From positions 18,418,501-18,482,500 of the forward strand of contig NC_088355.1 in assembly GCF_036884655.1 (NCBI RefSeq): DNA of 64,000 bases, in the 5' to 3' direction. The stretch's first letter is position 1, and every line of letters begins with the position of its first letter. The translations under genes were made by a program, and so were the position numbers. The notes below the pieces were generated by a model. The model was not told where the DNA came from. It was given only the letters and a program-made list of their open reading frames with translations, and made no database searches. Below, in pieces: positions 45,523-56,127 of the stretch. This DNA is from Musa acuminata AAA Group (taxonomy: Eukaryota > Streptophyta > Magnoliopsida > Zingiberales > Musaceae).

Positions 45523-46688
45523 GACTGGGCGGTGCAACCGCCCCAGCCAGGAGGTGCAATCGCCTGGGCTCAGTCTCCGAGCGAGACTGGGCGGTGCAAC
45601 CTCTCCTGACAAGAGGTGGCACCGCCTGAGCTCAAGTTTTGAGCTCTGCCAGGCGGTGCAACCGCCTGAGCTCGGTCTTCAAGCTCTGGCAGAGAGGTGC
45701 AACCGCCCCTGATAGAGGTGGCACCGCCCAGAGGCTCAGTCTTCGAGCTCTGCCAGGCGGTGCAACCGCCCCATTCAGGAGGTGCAACCGCCTGATCCCG
45801 GAATTCCGGGAATTGACAATTTTGAGCTCCAAATTTGAACTGGGTTGGGGCCTATAAATACCCCACCCATTCAGCACTGAAAGGTAAGAACTAACACTCG
45901 AAATCTTGATATCTTTCTGTGATTCTTAGAGCTCAAAACTGTTGTAAAGACCAAAAGTTCTCCTCCTTCTGTTCTTCAAAGTTTGAGTTGTAAAGAGAGG
46001 AGAGAAAACTTCTGTAAGGGTTGTCTCCTAAGCCCGTCAAAAGGAGTGAATCTGTAAAAGGGTGGTTGGCCTTCGCCTATTGAAGGAAGGCCTCTAGTTG
46101 ACGTCGGTGACCTCGTTGGTGGAGGAAGCCAAAAGTGGAGTAGGTCAAGATTGACCGAACCACTCTAAATCTCGGTTTGTATTTCCTTTGAGCATTTTAC
46201 CTTCACTGCAAACTTCTCAATAGCTTACTGCCTTCTGCGATTTTACGAACGACTTTCTAAGTTCAGAACTTTCCGAATCTACGTTTAGACGTAAATCGAC
46301 TTTTTTCATACGATCATCATATTTCAGTTTACGTTTACGTTTTAATTTCAATCATAACTGTTTACTGCCTTCTACGATCTTACGAATAAGTTTCTAAGTT
46401 CAGAACTTTCTAAATCTGCGTTTAGACGTAAATCGGCTTTTATCGTACGAACGTCGCATTTTAGTTTGCGCTTGTATTCTGCTTTCCATCATAAACTGCA
46501 AACTGCCTTCGTAGATCTACTTTAACATCATCTCGCTTAATCTCAAGTTAAAGTAATCTTAGAATCGGCTTTCACATCGAAATCGTTTTTATTGAACGAA
46601 CGTAGCTTTCGTTTTAATCGCTGAAAAATTTCCGCTGCACTAATTCACCCCCCCCCCCCCCCGCCTCTTAGTGCTCTTGATCCTAACA
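45523..46688 (+). repeat. Relic element G, right part of its LTR
   Basis: Resumes with the duplicated GACTG and continues GGGCGGTGCAACC. It carries the U3 array (to about 45800), a TATA box (TATAAATA, 45853-45860), a poly-C tract (about 46647-46662) and the end CTCTTGATCCTAACA. It has a GTTTAGACGTAAATCG region but lacks the expanded minisatellite of A and H. Confidence 0.85.
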
Positions 46689-47907
46689 TGCTGTATACCC
46701 GTCCATATGATTGATGCAGTTGGTCCCATAGCTGCTCGTGTAGGGACACTAGGGATACAGTATAGGTGTTCATTAGAGAATGAGTTCACTGATTGATCCA
46801 CTTACAGAATGCTGGATGGTTGATGATGCCTTATTGTCAAACAGCGATTCCGTAGTCCTAGTTGTATATCTGGTCCTTAGACTTGAGACACCAAGGATGT
46901 CCTATATGAGTGCTCCACTCTTTGATACCAGACTTATAGGTTTGGCTGTCCCAGATCTAGTACAGCTGGTCATTGGGAGTGGTAGTCGACCTTACGAGGG
47001 CTATTGAGTGTCGATAGAGGATCATCCACTCTCGGCATCATGAGAGAAATATCCCATATGTTCTTGCTCAGACAAATCCCTGGCCAGGGTCATTCGGGTT
47101 GAGAGAGAAAGAGTTCTCCGGGAGAATCCGATTAGAGCAAGACTCGAGTAGAAACCGTATGGGTTTGATAGCACCATGCTCGATATACAGTCTTTGGGAT
47201 ATTAGATGGATGAGGGACTATAGGTACACGGTAACTGAGGACAGACAGGTCCAATGGATTGGATTCCCCTGTATCGTCTGGGGACTACGGCGTAGTGGCC
47301 TAGTACGTCCGTAGTCGATGAGTCAAGTGAATTATTACAGAGATAATAATTCACTGAGTTAGAAGGAGTTCTGACAGGTATGACTCACAGCCAGCTCGAT
47401 ATTTGGCCTAGAGGGTCACACACATATGGTAGGTATTGCGATGAGCAGAGGTTTTGATGTGAGATATCCGACGGAGCCCTTGTCTTATTGGATGCAGATC
47501 CAATACCCATTAGAGGAGGACCCATTAGGGTTTAACAGGGGACCTCTATAAATAGGAGGAATTCATAGCCTCATAGGCTAGAGCCTTTGCTTGCCTTTCT
47601 TATTCTCCTCTCCCTCTCCACCTCAGAGCAGGCCTGGAGTTTTGAGGAGCGTCGTCGCAACCCTGCTGTGTGGATCACCGCTAGAGAGGAGGATGCTTGA
47701 CCTCCTTCACTCTTTCCTAAGGATCTGCAAGGAAACAGGGATATACGATCTCCCTAGGTAACAAAATATACTTTATACGCAGTTTTAAGTTTCACGGATT
47801 TTACGCACCAATCTTCGCACGACGACGAACATCTCTTTGGGAATCGGGGATTTTGTTTTCTTGTTCTTCCACCGCGCATGTGATGTCGCCCTCAAGATTT
47901 CCCAACA
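46689..47907 (+). repeat. LTR fragment I, element F family, inverted relative to F
   Basis: Begins TGCTGTATACCCGTCC, which corresponds to about 274 bp inside the F-family LTR, and ends GATTTCCCAACA. TATA box at 47547-47554 and the LTR-sense 75-codon frame at 46780-47007. No internal region of its own is attached. Confidence 0.85.
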
Positions 47908-48059
47908 TCATCATATGTCATAGTTGTGGGTTTTGCACTATCCCCCTGCAAAGGTCCATACAAATCTTTGCAATACAAGAGATCTTCCATTCTTGGTTTC
48001 CATATCATCCAATTGTTTCCATTTAAACTAATCAAGCAAGAAACATTACTGGCCTCCAT
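47908..48059 (-). pseudogene. gag: First 51 codons of gag of copia element E
   Basis: ATG at 48059 gives MEASNVSCLISLNGNNW, then MIWKPRMEDLLYCKDLYGPL, a Tnt1-like copia Gag start. It is cut at 47908 by LTR fragment I. The pol part of the same element resumes at 26696. About 2-3 kb between them is missing. Confidence 0.82.
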
Positions 48060-48106
48060 ATTTAAATACAAAAATTAAATCACCAAAACCCTGCTCTGAT
48101 ACCAAT

Positions 48107-48648
48107 TGATGGGATATAATGCGAAATAACTTTTGTATATGAACAAAAACTAGCACGCCATGATATGCAGCGGAATCAAATGAAATCATAATCAAATAGA
48201 ACACTAAGATATACGTGGAAAACCCCTCCAAAATGAAGGGTAAAAATCACAGGGCAAACTAAAGATAATCCACTATGAGAATAATGAATATACAAATCTC
48301 AATCTCTTGCCCTAAACCCTAGCAACAATCACAAGAGAATAACTGGGATACAAGTATCACGTCACTATCCACAATATCTAAAACCTCCCCAAGTAATCAC
48401 AGCAAGAGTCTACTGTAGATTTGATCTAACCTAAGATGAGAACACTGCTAGATGATTGAGAAGAGTCTCTTTGCATTGTCCTTGTTTTCTTCCCTTTTTT
48501 TCTCTTATTTTTCTGCCTTTTTCTTCTCCTCTTTTCTGCTTCAAAGATCTCTCCACATTGCTGCTCTTTTATAGCCTTTTTCTGCCTGTAAAATGCAGCC
48601 ACCCACACCCCCCTAATGTTAATTAGGGTTAGGTTAAGAGGGGGTGAG
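48107..48648 (-). repeat. 5' LTR of copia element E, truncated
   Basis: TGATGGGATATAATGCGAAATAAC follows the primer site (48094-48106, ATTGGTATCAGAG reversed). It aligns with 23869-24415 and stops at GGGGGTGAGATGTG, so the last 50 or so bp of the LTR are missing where it meets element D. Confidence 0.8.
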
Positions 48649-49104
48649 ATGTGGCTGCTCTCCTTCATGCCAACCACCCGAGAATCGCTGTCCAGTGCAT
48701 AAAGGAGAGCAACCAACCGGCTCGGATCCCGACCAACACCAACCAACACCCCTTCCTGAGGGCACGATCACCTCACAAAGACGAGCTACCAACCACCTGA
48801 GAATCGCTGTCTAGTGCATGAAGGAGAGAAGCCAACCGGCCTAGATCTCGACCAACGCCAACTAGCACCCCTTCCCGAGGGCGCAACCACCTCATGAAGA
48901 CGAGCTGCCAACCACCCCGGAGAAGGAGAGATGCAGCTCGGCATACACGGTGCTCGGATCGGCACACTAAAGAACGCTGATCAACAGCCCATCGCGAGGG
49001 CCCAATCGACCTTGGCATCCAGCTCAGTTAACAGAAACTCCCGACATCAGCCCGTGGACCTAACCATTTTGACTCATCAGCAGTGGTACTTTTGTTCACT
49101 AACA
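48649..49104 (+). repeat. 5' LTR of gypsy-type element D, right part
   Basis: Resumes the D LTR (ACCACCCGAGAATCGCTG repeats) and ends TTGTTCACTAACA, as does the 3' LTR. The first 17 bases at the junction (GGCTGCTCTCCTTCATG) read as the reverse complement of a motif repeated in this LTR. Confidence 0.82.
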
Positions 49105-49126
49105 TTTTGGCACTAGAAGGAGGGCC

Positions 49127-49670
49127 ATGTCGCAAGAGCATCTCGTAGGAGCTCTACCCGAGGGAGAACCACCGACCGGTCTCTCCTTCATCGAACCTAG
49201 AGGCATTTCTGATGGGCTTGAAGCCTTCAAGGTTATTCTGGTCACTGATCAAGAAGCCGCCAGTAACCATCCCTAAGATGCTCCAGCGCGCCAACCAGGA
49301 CATCATCGCTGAAGCTCTGGTGGCGGGAAAGCGCATGAACGACAAGAGGCTAAGGGCAGAATAATCCCGGGGAATGACTTCAGTAGCCCTGGTGCAACCC
49401 CGCCAGAGGCCCGACTGACAAGGGCTACTGCTCCCGAGGCCCCCGCCTCTCCCTCTGAGCACATTTTACCAGGATTATGGTCACGGCACGGAAGATTGCC
49501 GTGACCTCCAGAATTAAATCGAGGACTTGATCCGAAAAGGTCACCTCGGGCGCTATCTCAAGGAACCCCGAGAAGCAACTCCACATCCCAAGGGACCCAT
49601 CGAAAGATGCCTCTCCATCCAAAATCTCCCGCCGAAAAGCCACTCGCGACAAGAGGTCCACAGGCTCTCC
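49127..49670 (+). pseudogene. gag: gag remnant of gypsy-type element D
   Basis: ATG at 49127 gives MSQEHLVGALPEGEPP, which stops after about 50 codons. A second piece has YGHGTEDCRDLQN, a stop (TAA), then IEDLIRKGHLGRYLKEPRE, the typical histidine/cysteine region at the Gag end of plant gypsy elements. The middle of Gag is largely deleted. Confidence 0.8.
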
Positions 49671-50068
49671 AGATCGGTTCCCAACCTGCGGCTCGCCGGC
49701 CCAGCTCTTGCCTGAGCCTCTCCAGATCAGTTCCCGACCTGCGCCTCGCCGGCCCAGTTCCTACCCGAGCCTCTCCATATTGGTTCCCGACCTATGGCTC
49801 GCTGGCCCAGCTCCTGCCTGAGCCTCTCCGGATTGGTTCCCGATCAGTGCCTCGCCGGCCCAACTCTTGCTCGAGACTCTTCAGATCGGTTCTCGACCAG
49901 CGCCTCACTGGCCCAGCTCCGGCCCAACTCTTGCTCAAGCCTCTCCAGATCGGTTCTCGACCTACGGCTCGCCGGCCCAGCTCCTGCCCGAGCCTCTCCA
50001 GCTTAGTTCCCAACCTGCGGCTCGTCGGCCCAGCTCTTGTCCGAGCCTCACCATATCGGTCCCAACCG
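49667..50068 (+). repeat. Tandem array 1 in element D, 53-bp unit
   Basis: About eight units of GCCTCTCCAGATCGGTTCCC followed by GACCTGCGGCTCGCCGGCCC and AGCTCCTGCCCGA, with one longer unit. The array has few stops, so long frames appear in several phases. Confidence 0.9.
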
Positions 50069-50127
50069 ATGACCTATCAGTGCCCTAAGCTCGATTCCTG
50101 CCCAGGTCGCTCCCGATTGGCGACCCG

Positions 50128-50835
50128 CTAGACTCAATTCAGAGCCGAGCTCACAAACTCGGTCCCAGACTCAATTTGGAGCTGAGCTCACAAACTCGAT
50201 CCCCAGACTCAATTCGGAGCTGATCTCACAAACTCGGTCCTCGGACTCAATCCAGAGCCGAGCTCACAAACTCGATCCCTAGACTCGATACGGAGCCGAG
50301 CTCACAAATTTGGTCCTCAGACTCAATTCGGAGTCGAGCTCACAAACTCGATCCCCAGACACGGAGCCAAGCTCACAAACTCGGTCCCCAGACTCGATAC
50401 GGAGTCGAGCTCATAAATCGGTCCATAGACTCGATATGGAGCAGAGCTCACAAACTCAGTCCCCTGACTTAATCCAGAGCCGAGCTCGCAAACTCGGTCC
50501 CTAGACTCAATTCGGAGCCCAGCTCACAAACTCGGCCCCTAGACTCATTTCAGAGTCGGGCTCACAAACTCGGTCCCCAAACTCAATTCGGAGCCAAGCT
50601 CACAAACTTAGTCCCCAGACTCAATATGGAGCCGAGCTCACAAACTCGGTTCCCAAACTCAATTCGGAGTCGAGCTCGCAAACTCGGTCCCCAGACTCAA
50701 TTCGGAGCCGAGCTCACAAACTCGATCCCTAGACTTAATTCGGAACCGAGCTCATAAACTCGGCCTCCAAACTCGAATCGGAACTGAACTTATTTGGTCC
50801 CTAGGTCCGATTCGGAGCCAAATATACCCACTTGG
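50128..50835 (+). repeat. Tandem array 2 in element D, about 37-40 bp unit
   Basis: About 17 units built on GAGCTCACAAACTCGGTCCC followed by CAGACTCAATTCGGAGCC. Unit length and sequence vary. Confidence 0.9.
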
Positions 50836-50945
50836 CCCCCAAATTTATCTCCCGTCCGAGTCACACTAAATCGCTCTCAGTTTGTGACCCGTTGGCACCA
50901 AAACCCGAGCCCGGACACAGTCACTTGGCCCACAGGCCCAACTCC

Positions 50946-51575
50946 ATTGCCCGAGCCATGCCTCGCAGCCAATCTAATGCCCGAGTCACATCTCGGCCTG
51001 ATCCAATGCCCGAGCCATGCCTCACGGCTTATCCAACGCCCGAGTCGCATCTCGGCCCAATCCAAATGCCCGAGTTGCATCTCAGCCCAATCCAAACGCC
51101 CGAGTCACATCTCGGCCCGATCCAACACCCGAGTCGCACCTCGGCCCAATCCGACGCCCAAGTCGCATCTCAGCCTAATCCGATGCCCGAGTCGTACCTC
51201 GGCCCAATCCGATGCCCGAGTAGCATCCCAGTCGATTCGATGCCCGAACCTTGCATCTCAGCCAAATCCAACGCCCGAGTCGCATCTCGGCCAAATCCAA
51301 TGCCCGAGTCACATCCCGGCCAAATCTAATGCCCGAGTCGTATCTCGGCCAAATCCAGTGTCCGAGCCACGCATCTCGGCCAATCAAGCGTCCGAGTCGC
51401 ATCTTGGCCAAATCCAATGCCCGAGTCGCATCTCGGCCAAATCTAGCGTTCGAGCCACACATCTCGGCCAATCCAATGCCTGACTCACATCTCGGCCAGA
51501 TCCAATGCCCGAGCCACACCTCACGGCCAATCTTATGCTTGAGTCACATCTTGGTCGATCCAGCGCCCGAATCAC
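50946..51575 (+). repeat. Tandem array 3 in element D, about 29-30 bp unit
   Basis: About 20 units built on ATGCCCGAGTCGCATCTCGG followed by CCAAATCCA. Unrelated to arrays 1 and 2 except for general GC content. Confidence 0.9.
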
Positions 51576-51940
51576 CGGCCTAGTCCATTAAATCCAAGTC
51601 GCTCCACGTCGACCCCCTGACTCGCAGCTCGTCAAGTCTCTAACCGAGCCGCCCTGACTCACTCGCCGACTTGTAAACTCGGCATCCGTAACTTCGAGCC
51701 ATGCCAAACCCATCATCCGACCTATGCCACGTCGGTTTCGACATGTTGTTTTCGCCTCGTCAGGCCCTTGTCTCCCGATCAACAGAGTCAATCTTGCTTG
51801 TAGCATGGGGCGCTGCCCCTCTAAATCGCCTCTCGATGAGTTAATCCAGCTTCCCCTCGTGAGTGATCAGCCTCACTCCGACCCAAGCATGCCGCTCGGC
51901 CCCTAAAGGACCCCGCGGCACGCCTTGGAGGGGGGAGAAG

Positions 51941-52741
51941 TGATATGACATATTTTGGCCCCCAAGACACGTCAGGTCAGAATCTGTACTAAGGCACTGC
52001 TCGACCCATCCACCATGCCAACCTACATACGACCGACCTACGTACAGTAATATAAAGACCCCTAGCCAGCATCTAGCTAGAGGAGAAAAAAAATGAATCG
52101 ATCACTCGATTGACTTGCTCGTCGGTGGGGCCTCGCCGGGAGGGCCATTTTTGCAGGAAAACATGGCCACCACACAAAGATGAGCTGCCAACCACCCGAG
52201 AATCGTCGTCCAGTGCACGAAGGAGAGCAGCCAACTAGCCCGGATCCCGACCAACGCCAACTAGCACCCCTTCCCGAGGGCGCGACCACCTCACGAAGAC
52301 GAGCTGCCAACCACCCGAGAATCATTGTCCAGTGAATGAAGGAGAGCAGCTAACCGGCCCGGATCCTGACCAACGCCAACCATCACCCCTTCACGAGGGC
52401 GCGACCACGTCACAAAGATGAGCTGCCAACCACCCGAGAATTGCTATCTAGTGCATGAAGGAGAGTAGCCAACCGACTCAGTTCCCGACCAACGCCAACC
52501 AGCACCCCTTCCCGAGGGCGCGGCCACCTCACGAAGATGAGCTGCCAACCACCCCGGAGAAGGAGAGACGCAGCTCGGCATACACGGCACCCGGATCGAC
52601 ACACCAAAGAATGCTGATCAACACCCCGTCGCGAGGGCCCGGTCGACCTCAGCATTCAGCTCAGCCGATAAAGACTCCCGACATCAGCCCGTGGACCTAA
52701 CCGTGCTGACTCATCAACAGTGGTACTTTTATTCACTAACA
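51941..52741 (+). repeat. 3' LTR of gypsy-type element D
   Basis: TGATATGACATATTTTGGCCC to TTATTCACTAACA, 801 bp. Inside are about four direct repeats of about 118 bp starting CCACCTCACGAAGACGAGC (near 52170, 52287, 52406 and 52524). Flanks of D are GGATG (23507-23511) and AGACG (after 52741), consistent with a decayed GGACG duplication of gag sequence of relic C. Confidence 0.88.
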
Positions 52742-52765
52742 AGACGGATTACATATAGGAAAATC
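52742..52765 (+). pseudogene. gag: gag continuation of relic C after element D
   Basis: AGACGGATTACATATAGGAAAA corresponds to the family gag at FNGTDYTYWKT, picking up where 23511 stops, with a nonsense change. It merges into LTR fragment J within a few bases. Confidence 0.7.
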
Positions 52766-53352
52766 TAGGGGTGACATCACATGCGCAGCGGAAGAACATT
52801 AAAAATAAAATCCCTAATTTCCTAAAGATGTGTTCGTTGTCGTACAAAGATTGGTGCGCAAAAACCGTGAAACTTAAAACTGCGTATATGAAAGATTGTG
52901 TTATATAGGGAGATCGTATATCCCTAAATCCTTACATTTCTATAGGAGAGGATGAAGGAATTCAAGTGCCCTCATCTCTAGTGATGATCCATATAGCAGA
53001 GCTTCGACGATGCTCCTAAAAACTCCAGGCCTACTATATGAGGAGAATGAGAGGAGAATATGAGAGGTAACCCAAAAAGCTCTAGCCTCTGAACCATTGG
53101 TTTTCTCCTATTTATAGAGGTCCCCTATCAACTTAACCCTAACGGATCCTACCGTATTGGGTATTGGATCTTCATCTAACTACCCAAGCCTCTTAGATTA
53201 GTAGATCTCTATCCAATAATCTCTCATTCACTCTTATTGGATCTCATCCATACGATCAAATAATTTAGGGGCTTGTTGGATATATAATAAGATAGGGGCT
53301 CTGACAGATATCTCATATCCGAACCTCTACTCATTGCAATGCTTACCATATG
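52757..53352 (-). repeat. LTR fragment J, diverged relative of the element F LTR
   Basis: GGGGTGACATCACATGCGCAGCGGAAGAAC matches the F LTR after its first bases. The match continues with insertions to CTCATTGCAATGCTTACCATATGT. Both ends are truncated; more diverged than fragment I. Confidence 0.75.
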
Positions 53353-53482
53353 TAGCAAATATAGTTATTAAACTATTATATTGTACGAAGAAAAAAAGGG
53401 AAATTGCAGTTTTATCCCACCGCCTCCCATGCACTTTGTGAGGATCTATGGGACATTGGGGGGAAGAAGAGAAGTAGAGAAG
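53353..53482. other. Short unassigned stretch
   Basis: 130 bp between LTR fragment J and element K. I see no gene, repeat or match to other parts of the window. Confidence 0.6.
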
Positions 53483-55105
53483 TGTTGAATCTCGTATTTT
53501 GATGATGAAACCAATTGATAATTATGTTTATGTTTTAATCTGCGTTTTGAGTGACACAGGATGTTTCGATCAAGATGAGACAATTAAAGCAAGAAAAATC
53601 ATGTTGGGCTAGAGGAACATGTCAGAAGATTGGACGTCGGGCCAATGGATTGGTCGACGTATCAACAGAAGGCTTCGGGCCGTAGATTCGGGCATCGGGC
53701 CAAGAAGAGTAGGTATTGCGCCAAGGATATCAGAGTTGCGGAGTCAACTGGCCGATTGGGCAATAGGTCGCAGGAGAGGACAATGCGTCGAAGAATCAGA
53801 CAAAGCGTCGAGAGACCAATGATATGCTAGACAACTTGATTAATGCTTAGTATTAATTGTCTAGATCGAAGTATGTTTTACATGTGTAGGATTAACTACG
53901 ATGGCAGTATGATATGCAGCAGGAGTTACGCCGGAGTCAAGACCATGATTACATTGGGGGTTCGAGAGTTCGACGGAAGTTCGGATGGTCGTCGGAGGTT
54001 CTGCGGGAACAAATCCGAGAAGTCCAGGAGTTTGCCAAAGAAGCTCGTTGGAACTCGCCAAGTGGATCATCGCAAGTCTAGGAGTTTGCCGGAAGTTCGC
54101 CGGAAGAAGCGATTGACGCACCAGAGCAAGTTGCAGTAAATGTCTTAAGAAATATCGTAGTTAACATATAGATTAAGCTAGGAATGGGAGGTGATCCTAT
54201 TAACTTAATCTGAGGGCAATTGGGCCCTTGACAAACCCAAATTGGGTCGAATGGATCAGCCCATTCGGACCTGGATTTCCTGGCCGATGGTGCAACTGCC
54301 TAGGTTAGGCGGTGGTACCGCCTGGGCTCAGTCTCCGAGCGAGACTAGGCGGTGGTACCGCCCCTGTCAAGTGGTGGTACTGCCTGGGCTCAGTCTTCGA
54401 GCGATACTAGGTGGTGGTACCGCCCCTATCAGGCGGTGGTACCGCTTGAGCTCGGTCTCCGAGAGGTAGTACCACCTAGTTATGGCGGTAGTACCGCCAG
54501 GACATTGGAAATCTGAGAGATGATATTTTGAGATCCAAATTCAAACCAGTTTGGGGCCTATATAAACCCCATCCTTTCCTACATGAAAAGGCACTGAAAA
54601 TCCAATCTTACTCTGTGATTTTTAGAGCTCAAAAATATTGTATAAGCTAAAAGTTCTCCTCCCTCTTTTCTTCCAAGTTTCGATCATTGAAGAGATGAGT
54701 GAAAATTCTGTAAGGGTTGTCTCCTAAGCCCGTCAAAAGGAGTAAAATTGAAAAAGGGTGGTTGGCCTTCGCTTATTGAAGGAAGGCCTCTAGTGGACGT
54801 TGGTGACCTCGTCGGAGGAGGAAGCCAAAAGTGGATGTAGGTCAAGATTGACCGAACCACTCTAAAATTACAGTGCTCTCTGGTTTGCATTTATTCTTGT
54901 TGCTTACCTTACTACAAACCTTCATATATGCTTTACTTCCTCATTACTTTTGCTGCACTCCTTTACAAACTCGCTTTCAAGTTAAGTTTCCGAAAATGGT
55001 TTTATGTTGGAAACGATTTCATCGTATGAACGTCGTTTTAAATCATCGAAAGTTTTCCGCTGCACTAATTCACCCGCCCCCCTCTTAGTGCTCTTGATCC
55101 TAACA
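53483..55105 (+). repeat. 5' LTR of element K
   Basis: TGTTGAATCTCGTATTTTG to CTCTTGATCCTAACA, 1623 bp. TATATAAA at 54559-54566 serves as the TATA box. U3 motifs are of the GGCGGTGGTACCGCC type (about 54285-54505). It lacks the long GTTTAGACG minisatellite of A and H. Confidence 0.87.
54559..54566 (+). promoter_or_regulatory. TATA box in the 5' LTR of K
   Basis: GGGGCCTATATAAACCCC, the family context with a two-base extension. Confidence 0.65.
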
Positions 55106-55119
55106 ATTTGTATCAGAGC
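55106..55119 (+). other. Primer-binding site of element K, mutated
   Basis: ATTTGTATCAGAGC; the family site is ATTGGTATCAGAGC, so one base differs in the tRNA match. Confidence 0.82.
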
Positions 55120-55155
55120 CTCGTTTTTCATATTTGGTTTAACACCCAAATTGAA

Positions 55156-56127
55156 ATGGCTCTTTTCGGCTTTCAAGAGGGTCAATCTCTCATCCGTCCT
55201 CCCTTTTTCAATGGGACGGACTAAACTTATTAGAAAACTCGAATGAGAGTTTTCTTGCTTTCGATTGATTTAAATTTATGGCACATAGTCGAAAATGGAT
55301 TTGAAATGTCTTCTCTTCTAATGAACCATTGGAATGATTTGGAGAAGAAAATGTTTTCTCTAAATGCAAATGCTATGAATGCCTTGTTTTGCGCCTTAGA
55401 TAGAAATGAGTTTAATCATGTTTCTACTTGCGAAACGGCTTTCGATATTTGGCGCACTCTTGAAATCACACATGAAGGAACTAGCAAAGTTAAAGATTCA
55501 AAAATTAATTTTTTAATGCATGATTTCGAGCTTTTTCGGATATCGTCCATTTAAAAGCTCTTGGCAAATGTTGACATGTACACCCGTTTTATGGATGTCG
55601 TCAATGGTTTAAAAGCTCTTGACAATTTTTTCTCAAATTTTGAACTTGTTAGGAAAGTTTTACAATCACTTTCTAAACCTTGGGAATCAAAAGTAACGGC
55701 AATACAAGAAACAAAAGATTTAAATATTTTTCCACTTGAAGAACTTATCGGTTCATTGATGACATATGAAATGGTGCACAATGCACATGATGAACATAAT
55801 GAACAAAATCATCTTCTAAAAAACAGGAAGGATTTGAGACATAGAACAATTGAAGACCACTCGAGCATAAGCTCAAGTGATGATGAACAAGAACTACTCA
55901 CTAAGAAATTTAAAAAATTAAAGAAACAAAAATTTAAGAATAAAAAGAATGAAACTACTTGCTTTGAATACAAGAAGAATAACACAAAGTGGGATGAATC
56001 AAGCTCCTCCGAAGACGAGGAAAAAATCAAGAAAGGTGAGGTGGCAAACTACGCCTTAACGACATTCAATAATGAGGTAATCAAAACCACCTTAATTTAT
56101 TTTGAAATTACATGTTGCTTTCTATAA
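55156..56127 (+). pseudogene. gag: Broken gag gene of element K
   Basis: Starts MALFGFQEGQSLIRPP; two stops (TAA and TAG) fall in the GTDYTYWK motif. The frame then runs from 55243 to about 55554, where a short disordered stretch repeats KALGK-type sequence, and resumes at 55561 (MYTRFMDVVNGLKAL, PLEELIGSLMTYEMV) to the acidic serine-rich end. No zinc knuckle; no pol. Confidence 0.85.

Larger units (their letters stand above)
49105..51940 (+). mobile_element. Internal region of non-autonomous gypsy-type element D
   Basis: A gag remnant is followed by three adjacent tandem arrays and a short GC-rich tail, then GGAGGGGGGAGAAG as polypurine tract before the 3' LTR. No protease, RT or integrase is present. 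Large tandem arrays near the 3' end are known in Tat-type gypsy elements; the Gag remnant fits that group, but lineage is inference. Confidence 0.8.

Noticed and set aside
50128..51575. Regular short repeats that could suggest a CRISPR-like array
   Set aside because: Units are head-to-tail with gradual divergence and no unique spacers, and they lie inside a gypsy-type element in plant DNA.
49607..51583. Frames of 110-229 codons over the tandem arrays of element D
   Set aside because: They arise from stop-poor repeat units and appear in several phases; the products are repeats without a recognisable domain.
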